NCBI GenBank assembly: GCA_905182015.1
Contig: CAJIZT010000008.1
Location: 121,801-158,185, forward strand
Direction: 5' to 3'
DNA: 36,385 nucleotides
From: an alpha proteobacterium MED-G09
Lineage (GTDB): Bacteria > Pseudomonadota > Alphaproteobacteria > MED-G09
Part shown: piece by piece, positions 23,289 to 31,507 of the stretch
Layout: every line of letters begins with the position of its first letter
How positions within the stretch are numbered: the stretch's first letter is position 1
Position numbers and translations under genes: made by a program
The notes under the pieces: generated by a model
The model's input: only the letters and a program-made list of their open reading frames with translations
Told to the model about the DNA's origin: nothing
The model's database searches: none

Positions 23289-23987
23289 ATGAAATTAATA
23301 GCAGGAATTGATGGTTCAAAAGGTGGGTGGGTTAGCGTTAGCGCTAATGTGAATAACAATCAGGATCCTGAATTTAATATATATGAAAATTTTAAAGACA
23401 TATCTAGAAAGGATTTAGAATTAATTCTTGTTGATATGCCTATTGGTTTAGAAAAAGAACTTTTTCAAGGTGGAAGAGTTGTTGACCGTGAGGCAAGACG
23501 AGCACTTATAAAAGGTAAATCCAGTATATTTAATTCCCCTTCAAGGCTAGCCTTAAAGGCAAAAGACTATCAAGAAGCAAATGAGATAAATAAGTCTCAG
23601 GGAATGGGCCTTTCAAAACAAAGTTGGTTTTTGTTTAAAAAAATTAAAGAAGTCGATGATTTCTTAAAATTACAAAATCGGCCGCAGGTTTTTGAATCTC
23701 ACCCAGAGCTAGTTTTCCAGACCATGAAGGGTGGCGAAATTGAATTTAAAAAGAGTACTCGTGAGGGCTTAGCCGAAAGGATCGGGTTATTGCTAATGCA
23801 TGGCTTTAATGAAAAATTCATAAATCAATTTATTGGTAAGAAGTCTAAATTATATAAAGATGATGATTTTCTAGATGCTTGTTCACTTCTTTGGTCGGCT
23901 AGAAGAGTGAAGCAAAACAAAGAAATTAAAATCCCAAATGAAATATTCAAAGATGAGAAAGGTGTAATTATGCAAATGAAGATTTAG
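23289..23987 (+). CDS. DUF429 family protein
   Basis: This 232-residue protein belongs to the DUF429 family, thought to have an RNase H-like fold; the biochemical role is unknown to me. Seen are GIDGSKGGWVSV at the N-terminus, ELILVDMPIGLEKE (about 44-57), VVDREARRAL, IFNSPSRLAL and FESHPELVFQ, with acidic residues suited to metal binding. It is the only gene of unclear function in the window. It diverges from sdhC over 93 bases and its stop overlaps that of asd by four bases. No promoter of its own is clear; AAAGAAAA before the ATG is a weak ribosome-binding site. Confidence 0.8.
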   Translation: MKLIAGIDGSKGGWVSVSANVNNNQDPEFNIYENFKDISRKDLELILVDMPIGLEKELFQGGRVVDREARRALIKGKSSIFNSPSRLALKAKDYQEANEINKSQGMGLSKQSWFLFKKIKEVDDFLKLQNRPQVFESHPELVFQTMKGGEIEFKKSTREGLAERIGLLLMHGFNEKFINQFIGKKSKLYKDDDFLDACSLLWSARRVKQNKEIKIPNEIFKDEKGVIMQMKI

Positions 23988-25000
23988 TAAAGAAAATCCT
24001 CGTTAAGTGCTTCAGCAATCTGAATGGCGTTTAGAGCAGCACCTTTTCTTAGGTTATCAGATACAACCCATAAATTAAGTCCATACTCTACCGTTTCATC
24101 TCTTCTTATCCTCGAAATATAAGTCGCATCATTTCCAGCAGAATCTACTGGGGTTGAATAGCCACCATTCTCTCTTTCATCGTAGACACTGCACCCGCTA
24201 GCATGTTCCAAAACCTCTCTCGCCTCTTCTTCTGAGATAGGTGAATCAAATTCAACATTAATGGATTCCGCATGTCCAATAAAAGTAGGCACCCTGACGC
24301 AGGTTGCATTAACCAAAATATCTGGTCTTATAATTTTCTTAGTCTCATTAATCATCTTCTGCTCTTCTTCTGTATTCCCATTTTCTAGAAATAGCCCTAT
24401 TTGCGGAATGACATTAAAAGCAATCTGTTTGGTAAAGCTCTCAGGCTCGACCTCTTGGTTAGAAAAAATTCCTTTTGTTTGATTGAAGAGCTCTTCCATT
24501 GCTACCTTCCCGGCCCCAGAAGTCGACTGATAGGTAGAGACATTAATACGGTTAATTGAAGATAAGTCCTCTAGCGGCTTAAGCGCAACAACCATCTGAA
24601 TAGTAGAACAATTTGGGTTGGCAATAATATTAGTAGTTTTATAATGGTCTAGCATTTCTATGTTTACTTCGGGTACTATTAATGGAACATCATTATCCAT
24701 TCTAAATTTTGAAGAATTATCTATAACGATACAACCTTGTTCTGCGGCTATTGGAGCGTAAACTTCCGAAATACTTCCACCAGCAGAAAAAAGAGCAATA
24801 CTAGTATCAGAGAAATCATAGCTAGCTAAGCTTTGAACAACCAATTCCTTGTTCCCAAATGAAATCGAGTCACCTTCACTTTTTTCTGAAGCAAGAGCAA
24901 TAACCTCCTCACAGGGAAACTTTCTTTCCGAGAGAATGCTGAGCATTTCTCTGCCAACATTACCTGTTGCGCCAACTACTGCTATTTTATTGATACCCAT
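23984..25000 (-). CDS. asd: Aspartate-semialdehyde dehydrogenase
   Basis: Asd reduces aspartyl phosphate to the semialdehyde, feeding lysine/diaminopimelate, threonine and methionine synthesis. The 338 residues include VVGATGNVGREML (NADP site), NPNCSTIQM with catalytic Cys131, STSGAGKVAMEEL, and RVPTFIGHAESINVEF with the acid-base histidine. It is the last gene of the rpsP-to-asd run, ten bases after leuB. Together with dapF in this window it serves the diaminopimelate route needed for peptidoglycan. Confidence 0.96.
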   Translation of the reverse strand: MGINKIAVVGATGNVGREMLSILSERKFPCEEVIALASEKSEGDSISFGNKELVVQSLASYDFSDTSIALFSAGGSISEVYAPIAAEQGCIVIDNSSKFRMDNDVPLIVPEVNIEMLDHYKTTNIIANPNCSTIQMVVALKPLEDLSSINRINVSTYQSTSGAGKVAMEELFNQTKGIFSNQEVEPESFTKQIAFNVIPQIGLFLENGNTEEEQKMINETKKIIRPDILVNATCVRVPTFIGHAESINVEFDSPISEEEAREVLEHASGCSVYDERENGGYSTPVDSAGNDATYISRIRRDETVEYGLNLWVVSDNLRKGAALNAIQIAEALNEDFLY

Positions 25001-25010
25001 CCTTAACTCC

Positions 25011-26114
25011 TTAGGTTAAATTATTGAGTGCAGAAATAACTGCATCGCTCATCTCAACCGTTGAAACAATACTGCTACCCTTTGTTGAAATATCCTTAGT
25101 CCTTAGACCAGATTCTAAGACATTAGAAATTGCCTTTTCAAGAAGGAGTGCGTCTGATTCTCTAGAAAAACTATATCTTAGAGCCATAGCAAAAGATAAA
25201 ATAGAGGCAAGAGGATTGGCAATTCCTTTACCCTCGATATCAGGTGCAGAACCATGTACTGGCTCGTATAGTGCATTCTTAAATATCCCATTATTTGATT
25301 TCCCTAAAGAAGCAGACGGGAGCATGCCTAGGGATCCAGTTAACATAGCGGCAACATCCGACAGCATATCACCAAATAAATTATCTGTTACAATAACGTC
25401 AAATTGCTTTGGACACCTAACAAGCTGCATTCCACAATTATCAGCCAACATATGCTCGAGCTCAACCTCAGAATATTTTTCTTTATGAAGTTTAGTTACT
25501 TCTTCATTCCATAGCAAACCTGATTCCATGACATTGCGTTTTTCGGAAGATGTAACTTTATTATTTCTTTTCTTAGCTAACTCAAAAGCTACCTCGGCAA
25601 TCCGAACTATTTCCCAAGTCTCATAAACCTGTGTATTGACACCTCTTCTATTGCCAGACCCCAAGTCTTCAATTCCACGAGGCTCGCCAAAGTATATTCC
25701 GCCTGTAAGCTCCCTAACTATTACAATATCAAGCCCTTCAATGATTTCTCTTTTCAGAGCAGATGCATCCACCAGGGAAGGGAAGCAAATCGCAGGCCTA
25801 AGATTGGCGAATAACTCTAGGTCTTTCCTTAGACGTAACAAACCAGCTTCTGGTCTATTTTCATATTCAACATTATCCCACTTTGGACCTCCAACCGCAC
25901 CAAACAATACTGCGTCTGAAGATTTTGCTAACTTCATCGCATCTTCCGAAATTGCTGTGCCGTTTATATCGTAAGAAGTTCCCCCGACATAATCAAATTC
26001 AACTTCCGCGGCTAAACTATTATTTTCATTAAACCATTTTATAACTCGATTAACCTCAGCCATAACCTCTTGACCAATTCCATCGCCTGGTAAAATTAAA
26101 ATTTTATTAGACAT
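25011..26114 (-). CDS. leuB: 3-isopropylmalate dehydrogenase
   Basis: LeuB oxidatively decarboxylates 3-isopropylmalate in leucine synthesis, using NAD. The 367 residues show ILPGDGIGQEVMAEV, LRLRKDLELFANLRP (substrate arginines), RELTGGIYFGEPRG and VTDNLFGDMLSDVAAMLTGS (metal-binding aspartates). It lies 12 bases after leuD and ten before asd. The enzyme is distinguished from isocitrate dehydrogenase by these motifs and by the neighbouring leuCD. Confidence 0.96.
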   Translation of the reverse strand: MSNKILILPGDGIGQEVMAEVNRVIKWFNENNSLAAEVEFDYVGGTSYDINGTAISEDAMKLAKSSDAVLFGAVGGPKWDNVEYENRPEAGLLRLRKDLELFANLRPAICFPSLVDASALKREIIEGLDIVIVRELTGGIYFGEPRGIEDLGSGNRRGVNTQVYETWEIVRIAEVAFELAKKRNNKVTSSEKRNVMESGLLWNEEVTKLHKEKYSEVELEHMLADNCGMQLVRCPKQFDVIVTDNLFGDMLSDVAAMLTGSLGMLPSASLGKSNNGIFKNALYEPVHGSAPDIEGKGIANPLASILSFAMALRYSFSRESDALLLEKAISNVLESGLRTKDISTKGSSIVSTVEMSDAVISALNNLT

Positions 26115-26126
26115 CTTTTTATACCT

Positions 26127-26759
26127 TTATCGGGGAATATTCCAAGGGCGCTCTTGAGAAGCTTTATTCTCAAAATCATCAATGAGCGATATTTTTTTTA
26201 AAGTAGACCCTATATCATCTAACCCCTTTACCAGACAATCCTTATTAGACCGATCTACCTCAAATTTTATTTCACGATCACGCAGAACTATCACCTGATC
26301 AATTAAATTTACTTCTATTTCATCGCCCTTCATTGCTTCATTGGTTATTGAATTAATAATACCTTCATCAAGCCTAATAGGTAGAATTCCATTCTTAAAA
26401 GAATTATTAAAGAAAATATCAGCAAAGGATGGTGCGATGACAACCTTAATACCAAAGTCTAGTAAAGACCAAGGGGCATGCTCACGACTTGAGCCACAAC
26501 CAAAATTCTTTCCTGCAATTAATATTTTTGCATTTCTAAATGGTTTTTTATTGAGAATAAAAGTATCAATCTCATTGCCGTCAACATCATACCGCATTTC
26601 ATCGAATAGATTTTTACCTAGTCCAGAACGTTTAATTGTTTTTAAAAATTGTTTTGGAATAATCATGTCTGTATCGATATTCATCATTAAATTTAATTGA
26701 TTTCCTGACTTATTCATCATCGGAGCAGCTATACCCTTAATTAAAGAAAATTTATCCAT
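26127..26759 (-). CDS. leuD: 3-isopropylmalate dehydratase small subunit
   Basis: LeuD is the swivel-domain partner of LeuC in the conversion of 2- to 3-isopropylmalate. The 210 residues include NIDTDMIIPKQFLK, AGKNFGCGSSREHAPWSL (signature), and SFADIFFNNSFKNGILPI. It lies two bases after leuC. Length agrees with proteobacterial LeuD. Confidence 0.96.
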   Translation of the reverse strand: MDKFSLIKGIAAPMMNKSGNQLNLMMNIDTDMIIPKQFLKTIKRSGLGKNLFDEMRYDVDGNEIDTFILNKKPFRNAKILIAGKNFGCGSSREHAPWSLLDFGIKVVIAPSFADIFFNNSFKNGILPIRLDEGIINSITNEAMKGDEIEVNLIDQVIVLRDREIKFEVDRSNKDCLVKGLDDIGSTLKKISLIDDFENKASQERPWNIPR

Positions 26760-26761
26760 TC

Positions 26762-28168
26762 CTAACCAACCATCTCTCTAACATCAGCCAAACATCCGGC
26801 AACTGCCGCTGCAGCTGCCATTTTTGGGCTTACAAGATGCGTTCTTCCTTCTCTACCTTGCCTTCCTTCAAAATTTCTATTTGAAGTTGATGCACATCTC
26901 TCTTTTGGAGAGAGTTTATCCGCATTCATTGCCAGACACATTGAGCACCCAGGTTCTCTCCATTCAAAGCCAGCTTCGATAAAAATACGATCTAGACCTT
27001 CTTTCTCCGCCTGCTCTTTAACTAAGCCAGACCCAGGGACAACCATCGCCATAACCCTCTCTGAGACTTTTTTTCCAGAAAGAATAGACGCTGCCTCCCT
27101 TAAGTCCTCGATACGCCCATTAGTACAAGAGCCGATAAACACTCTATCAATAGCAACTCCCTTGATCGGGGAACCCGGAACAAGATTCATGTAGTCGAGA
27201 GATCTCTTAACTGCACTTCTTTTTGACTCATCTTGAATATCCTCTAAATTAGGAATATTACCATCAATTGAAATTACATCCTCTGGACTTGTCCCCCATG
27301 TAACAAGAGGCGTTAGATTGCCCGCATCAATCTCGATAGTTTTATCGTACTCCGCGTCCTCATCACTTGGCAGGCTTTTCCAGTACTTAACTGCCCGATT
27401 CCATTCCTCGCCTTTGGGTGACATTGGCTTATCTTTTAAATATTCAAATGTTTTTTCATCTGGGGCAATTAATCCAGCCCTAGCTCCAGCCTCAATTGTT
27501 AAATTGCAAAGAGTCATTCGCCCCTCAATACTTAAAGACCTAACGGCCTCGCCAGTATACTCTATAACATACCCAGTTCCACCTGCTGTGCCAATTGTAC
27601 CTATAACCGAAAGAGCCAAATCCTTTGCTGTTACATTATCTTGACATAATCCATTAATTTTTACTTGAAAGTTTTTAGCTTTTTTCTGAATAAGGGTTTG
27701 CGTAGCAAGCACGTGTTCCACTTCTGATGTTCCGATTCCATGAGCTAATGCACCAAAAGCACCATGAGTTGATGTATGACTATCTCCGCACACTATTGTA
27801 AGTCCGGGGAGGGTAAAGCCTTGCTCTGGACCAATTATATGAACAATTCCTTGTCGCTTATCAGTAGTTTTTATGTATTCAATGCCAAATTCATTACAGT
27901 TATCTTCTAAGGTTTGGATTTGTATCTCAGACTCCCTATCCCCTATACCTTTTGATCTATCTGTGGTTGGAATATTATGGTCTGCGACCGCCAAGGCACT
28001 CATCGGGCTCCTGACTTTTCTGTTTGATGTCCTCAACCCCTCAAAAGCTTGCGGACTAGTTACCTCGTGGATAAGATGACGATCTATATAAAGAAGACAA
28101 TCATCATCACCTTCATAGGCAAGGTGAGACTCCCATATTTTATCATATATTGTTTTTGATTCAGACAT
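26762..28168 (-). CDS. leuC: 3-isopropylmalate dehydratase large subunit
   Basis: LeuC carries the [4Fe-4S] cluster of isopropylmalate isomerase. The 468 residues include [20 protein letters not shown] and the cluster ligands Cys348 ([13 protein letters not shown]), Cys408 and Cys411 ([11 protein letters not shown]). It begins the leuCDB-asd part, 29 bases after rplS, so it may be co-transcribed with the ribosomal genes. I saw no leucine-rich leader peptide in that gap. Confidence 0.96.
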   Translation of the reverse strand: MSESKTIYDKIWESHLAYEGDDDCLLYIDRHLIHEVTSPQAFEGLRTSNRKVRSPMSALAVADHNIPTTDRSKGIGDRESEIQIQTLEDNCNEFGIEYIKTTDKRQGIVHIIGPEQGFTLPGLTIVCGDSHTSTHGAFGALAHGIGTSEVEHVLATQTLIQKKAKNFQVKINGLCQDNVTAKDLALSVIGTIGTAGGTGYVIEYTGEAVRSLSIEGRMTLCNLTIEAGARAGLIAPDEKTFEYLKDKPMSPKGEEWNRAVKYWKSLPSDEDAEYDKTIEIDAGNLTPLVTWGTSPEDVISIDGNIPNLEDIQDESKRSAVKRSLDYMNLVPGSPIKGVAIDRVFIGSCTNGRIEDLREAASILSGKKVSERVMAMVVPGSGLVKEQAEKEGLDRIFIEAGFEWREPGCSMCLAMNADKLSPKERCASTSNRNFEGRQGREGRTHLVSPKMAAAAAVAGCLADVREMVG

Positions 28169-28197
28169 AATGCATCTCCCTTTAAGGAGTATATATG

Positions 28198-28617
28198 CTA
28201 AGAGTCGCTTTGAGAAGCTTCAGCATTGTTAGCTGCTTTAGAAGTCTTCTTAGCTGTATATGTTTTACGCTCAGTAATTCTAGCAGATTTACCTCTGCGT
28301 GATCTTAAGTAGTAAAGCTTAGATCTACGGACTCGCCCAGATCTCACCACTTCAATTGAAGCAATGGCAGGGCCATATAAAGAGAAAACTCTTTCAACAC
28401 CCTCTCCATAAGAGATTTTTCTCACAGTAAAGTTTTGATTTAAGCTCTTACCTGAACGAGCAATACATACACCCTCGTAAGCTTGGACCCTTTCACGTTC
28501 GCCTTCCTTTATACGAACATTAACCTTAAGAGTATCACCAGGGCGGAAATCCGGAATAACCTTGTCCTTAGACAACTCTTCAACATGTTTAGCTTCTAGC
28601 GTTTCAATTATATTCAT
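28198..28617 (-). CDS. rplS: 50S ribosomal protein L19
   Basis: L19 lies at the interface of the ribosomal subunits. The ATG at 28617 gives 139 residues beginning [15 protein letters not shown], as usual for this protein; an in-frame TTG at 28626 is less likely. [34 protein letters not shown] and [15 protein letters not shown] are family motifs. The C-terminus carries a short Lys/Ala/Ser tail. The 91-base gap after trmD shows only weak pairing, with no leader I could identify. Confidence 0.95.
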   Translation of the reverse strand: MNIIETLEAKHVEELSKDKVIPDFRPGDTLKVNVRIKEGERERVQAYEGVCIARSGKSLNQNFTVRKISYGEGVERVFSLYGPAIASIEVVRSGRVRRSKLYYLRSRRGKSARITERKTYTAKKTSKAANNAEASQSDS

Positions 28618-28708
28618 GACGATCAACTTTAATTTATATTAAAAATTTATTTTTTAACTGAGATAGGTCAATTAGCACAGACATTGCCCTTAAGTCACCC
28701 TATTTTTA

Positions 28709-29401
28709 TTATATTTTATCTTTTTTTTTCAAAAGAAGGTCTGGTCGCCTTTTTTTTGTTAAATCCACTGATTTATTTTTACGCCATTCTTCAATAGCCC
28801 TATGATTACCTGATAATAATATTTCCGGTATTTCGGCGTTATTAAATACATTTGGTTTAGTGTATTGCGGATACTCTAGCAGCCCTTCAGTAAAACTTTC
28901 GATAACAGTTGATTCATTATTGCCAATTACATTTGGCAATAATCGAACAACTGAATCTAAGAAAGTTAATGCAGCAACTTCACCCCCGGACAAGATATAA
29001 TCACCTACTGAAATTTCCTTCATATCATATTTTTCAATAATTCTTTGATCAACACCTTCAAAATGACCGCATAATATTGACACGCCCTCATTTAAAGAAA
29101 ATTTTTTCACCACATCCTGAGTTAGTTGTTTTCCTTTTGGAGAAAAATAAATGATTTGATTTTTATCATCGAAACAATCAGTGATTGCCTTGTCCAAAAC
29201 ATCAGCTCTCAATACCATACCAGGGCCGCCCCCTGCTGGTTTTTCATCTACGTTATTGTGATTTCCTAAGCCATATTCTCTAATATTGTGAACCCTTAGA
29301 TTCCATATATCTTCTTTTAATGCTTTGCCTGACAAACTGTGTTGGAGCGATCCAGGAAACATTTCGGGGTATAGCGTCAAAATATTAGCAGTCCAAACCA
29401 T
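28709..29401 (-). CDS. trmD: tRNA (guanine37-N1)-methyltransferase
   Basis: TrmD methylates G37 next to the anticodon and prevents +1 frameshifting. The 230-residue SPOUT enzyme shows GGGPGMVLRADVL, IYFSPKGKQLTQ, LCGHFEGVDQRI, EISVGDYILSGGEVAAL (knot and SAM site) and LLEYPQYTKP. It directly follows the rimM stop without a gap. The conserved rpsP-rimM-trmD-rplS order supports the call. Confidence 0.96.
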   Translation of the reverse strand: MVWTANILTLYPEMFPGSLQHSLSGKALKEDIWNLRVHNIREYGLGNHNNVDEKPAGGGPGMVLRADVLDKAITDCFDDKNQIIYFSPKGKQLTQDVVKKFSLNEGVSILCGHFEGVDQRIIEKYDMKEISVGDYILSGGEVAALTFLDSVVRLLPNVIGNNESTVIESFTEGLLEYPQYTKPNVFNNAEIPEILLSGNHRAIEEWRKNKSVDLTKKRRPDLLLKKKDKI

Positions 29402-29905
29402 TTAACTATCCATTTCTGCAATAATGATCTTATCGTTCAAGATAATCTCTAAAACAAAGTCTTTTGTAAACGGTATCATTTCAAGCTTATTATTTGTTAA
29501 TTTAATTTCTAAAATATCACCTGCCCCAAAATTATAAATGGCAGCAATACTTCCGACCCTTTGATCTGAAGAGTTTTCTACAGCAAGCCCTATAAGCTGA
29601 TTGTGATACCAGGCATCATCACCTAATTTTTTTAATTGTAAATTTTCTATGAAAACTTCTTTCCCTTTAAGGGCTTCTGCCTCGGTCCGTCTATCAACTC
29701 CATGAAGTTTAACCAAAAAATGCTCTTTACGAGTAGAAAAATTACTCACCTTATATTCCTTTTTTTCCTTACCAAGGAAAAAATATGAGTAATCAGAAAA
29801 TGTCGAAGGATTTTCTGCAAAGTATTTGATTAATACCTCGCCCTTTAATCCTTTTGCCTCCAAAAGAATGCCAACGCAAATTAAATTCTCTTTTTCAAAA
29901 GTCAC
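29402..29905 (-). CDS. rimM: Ribosome maturation factor RimM
   Basis: RimM assists 30S assembly, mainly maturation of the 16S 3' domain near S19. The 167 residues begin ICVGILLEAKGLKGEVLIK (RimM N-terminal barrel) and the PRC-like second domain contains VGSIAAIYNFGAGDILEIK and MIPFTKDFV. The start codon is GTG with no evident Shine-Dalgarno; translation may depend on rpsP, which ends 15 bases upstream. Confidence 0.92.
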   Translation of the reverse strand: MTFEKENLICVGILLEAKGLKGEVLIKYFAENPSTFSDYSYFFLGKEKKEYKVSNFSTRKEHFLVKLHGVDRRTEAEALKGKEVFIENLQLKKLGDDAWYHNQLIGLAVENSSDQRVGSIAAIYNFGAGDILEIKLTNNKLEMIPFTKDFVLEIILNDKIIIAEMDS

Positions 29906-29920
29906 TAAAAAAAAGTATCA

Positions 29921-30436
29921 TTATTTATCTTCAGTGTCGCTCGGGGTTTCTGCTGCAGGAGCTGGAGCTACTTCTGCTTCTGGAGCTGGAGCTGGAGCTA
30001 CTTCTGCTTCTGGAGCTGGAGCTGGAGCTACTTCTGCTGCTGGAGCTACTTCTGCTGCTGGAGCTACTTCTGCTGCTGGAGCTGGAGCTGGAGCTACTTC
30101 TGCTGCTGGAGCTGGAGCTACTTCTGGTTTTTCTACAGGTTCTTTCTTCGGCTTAGCTTTTTGAGGGTTATTTCTAGGCTCTCTTTTTAATATTCCTGCC
30201 TCATCAAGAAACCGGGCAACTCTATCGGTAGGTTTTGCCCCTTGTGAAAGCCAATGAATAATTCTATCATTATCAAGAGTAATTCTATCATCATGATCCT
30301 TAGGCACCAATGGATTATAAGAGCCAACTCTTTCAATATATCGTCCATCTCTAGGTGACCTAATATCGGCCACAACAATTCTATAATAAGGTCTTTTTTT
30401 TGCACCACCTCTTGCTAATCGGATCTTTACTGACAT
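29921..30436 (-). CDS. rpsP: 30S ribosomal protein S16 with EVAP-repeat tail
   Basis: S16 is a primary 30S assembly protein. Residues 1-85 are a normal S16 core: [20 protein letters not shown], then [20 protein letters not shown] and the [12 protein letters not shown] segment. After a basic linker (86-104) comes a low-complexity tail with seven EVAP units (starting at residues 105, 113, 123, 129, 135, 145 and 155) and an acidic end. Many alphaproteobacterial S16 proteins have Ala/Lys-rich tails; this one is repetitive and acidic. Shine-Dalgarno AGGAA precedes the ATG. Upstream lie a promoter and a structured leader. Confidence 0.95.
   Translation of the reverse strand: MSVKIRLARGGAKKRPYYRIVVADIRSPRDGRYIERVGSYNPLVPKDHDDRITLDNDRIIHWLSQGAKPTDRVARFLDEAGILKREPRNNPQKAKPKKEPVEKPEVAPAPAAEVAPAPAPAAEVAPAAEVAPAAEVAPAPAPEAEVAPAPAPEAEVAPAPAAETPSDTEDK
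29948..30124. repeat. In-frame tandem repeat inside rpsP
   Basis: The 177-base stretch consists of variants of GCTGGAGCTACTTCTGCT (plus strand) with unit steps of 18, 24 and 30 bases, which encode the EVAP-A/P-rich tail of S16 on the minus strand. All steps are multiples of three, so copy-number change would keep the reading frame. Long spurious open frames occur on the plus strand here and are shadows of the repeat. Confidence 0.9.
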
Positions 30437-30550
30437 TTATCTATTCCTTTTTTAATATTTAAAACCAACCAGTATTGCGTCCGTGTACGAAGCCTCGTTG
30501 ACGAACGGCAATCCATTTGGATTGTTTAAGTTTATTACTTAATTAATAAT
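30437..30550 (-). other. Structured 5' leader of rpsP
   Basis: From the proposed transcription start near 30550 to the rpsP ATG there are about 114 bases. They can form a perfect hairpin CAATCC-AAAT-GGATTG (30509-30524), followed by CCGT...ACGG and nested TCGT/ACGA pairings (30481-30508). No open frame covers the structure. It could be an autoregulatory ribosomal-protein leader or an attenuator for the rpsP-rimM-trmD-rplS run; I do not recognise a known leader family. Confidence 0.4.
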
Positions 30551-30556
30551 AGCCAC

Positions 30557-30585
30557 ATATAGTCTAAATATTGAAGATAAGTCAA
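30557..30585 (-). promoter_or_regulatory. Promoter of the rpsP operon
   Basis: On the minus strand TTGACT (30580-30585) is followed after 17 bases by CTATAT (30557-30562). This is the best -35 match seen among the promoters in this window, in the divergent gap between rpsP and dapF, and places transcription start near 30550. Confidence 0.55.
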
Positions 30586-30599
30586 GGCAATCAATTTAA

Positions 30600-30621
30600 G
30601 TGGAATTAATAACTATTCCAC
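30600..30621. promoter_or_regulatory. Inverted repeat upstream of dapF
   Basis: GTGGAAT and ATTCCAC form a perfect 7-base-pair inverted repeat around an 8-base spacer, ending 16 bases before the dapF ATG at 30638. It could be an operator or a hairpin in the dapF leader. No known binding-site consensus was recognised. Confidence 0.35.
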
Positions 30622-30637
30622 ATTATAAGTGAAGTTA

Positions 30638-31507
30638 ATGGATACAGCTCAAGATATCGCTAATGAGACAATAATTAAGTTTATTAGTATGAACGGTGCG
30701 GGCAATAAATTTCTTATCCATGATTCTAGGTATAAAAGAATAGATATGAATAAGGATCTCATTTTATATTTATATAATCATAAGGATTTAATTAGTTTTG
30801 ATCAGTTTGTTCAGATTAATAGACCAGAAAGAAATGGTGATGTAAAAGTCTCCTTTTGGAATTCTGATGGAACTGTGGCTGAAATGTGTGGTAATGCGGT
30901 TAGATGTATTGCTCACCTAATAATCAAGGAGACATTAAAAAAAGAAATCAAAATTGAGACTATTACTAAAGAAATAATTTGCTGGGAAAATGGTGATAAT
31001 ATTTCAGTGAACATGGGAGTCCCCAATTTCATGTGGGATGAAATACCCTTGAAAGGTGAGAATAAAAATTTCTCTACCATATTAATTGATCTACCAGACC
31101 CTCCGTGTGAGCTACCAAAATTTAGCGCAGTTAATGTTGGAAACCCTCATGCTGTATTTTTCTTTAATGACAACCTAACTCCAAAACTCAGTAAATTTGG
31201 CAAAAAGATAGAGAAGAATAAAATATTCTCAAAAGGAGTTAATGTTTCTTTTGCTGTTATAGTTGACCAAGAAAACATAAATTTAAGTGTCTGGGAAAGA
31301 GGCGCAGGCGCAACACTTGCCTGTGGCTCAGCTGCTTGCGCAACCGCAGTGGCTGCAGCAAGATTAAACCTAACTAAACGAGCTGTGACTATAACCCTAC
31401 CTGGTGGTAATTTAGAAATTAACTGGAAAAAAGACGATCATATTGTTATGACAGGTCCATATGAATTTAATGGTGAGGATATTATAGATGTATCTAATTA
31501 CAAATGA
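30638..31507 (+). CDS. dapF: Diaminopimelate epimerase
   Basis: DapF converts LL- to meso-diaminopimelate for lysine and peptidoglycan. I place the start at the ATG at 30638 (289 residues); an in-frame GTG at 30629 is possible, and neither has a strong Shine-Dalgarno. The two catalytic cysteines are present: Cys84 in EMCGNAVRCI and Cys229 in LACGSAACATA. FISMNGAGNKFLIHD and VNVGNPHAVFF are family segments. It overlaps mtaB by four bases (ATGA). In relatives ffh usually lies on the far side, next to rpsP; it is missing here. Confidence 0.94.
   Translation: MDTAQDIANETIIKFISMNGAGNKFLIHDSRYKRIDMNKDLILYLYNHKDLISFDQFVQINRPERNGDVKVSFWNSDGTVAEMCGNAVRCIAHLIIKETLKKEIKIETITKEIICWENGDNISVNMGVPNFMWDEIPLKGENKNFSTILIDLPDPPCELPKFSAVNVGNPHAVFFFNDNLTPKLSKFGKKIEKNKIFSKGVNVSFAVIVDQENINLSVWERGAGATLACGSAACATAVAAARLNLTKRAVTITLPGGNLEINWKKDDHIVMTGPYEFNGEDIIDVSNYK

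Noticed and set aside
28618-28708. Possible L19 leader between trmD and rplS
   Set aside because: Only an ATAGG/CCTAT stem and scattered weak pairs are visible; no U run, no convincing promoter, and rplS is probably read from the rpsP promoter.
29826-30164. Plus-strand open frames rich in Gly-Ala-Thr-Ser and Leu-Glu repeats
   Set aside because: They are mirror products of the tandem repeat in rpsP, lack a ribosome-binding site and have no family resemblance.
30881-31345. Altered catalytic motifs in DapF (MCGNAVRC and CGSAACA)
   Set aside because: Both catalytic cysteines are present and similar small-residue changes are familiar from alphaproteobacterial DapF, so this is not a sign of inactivity.
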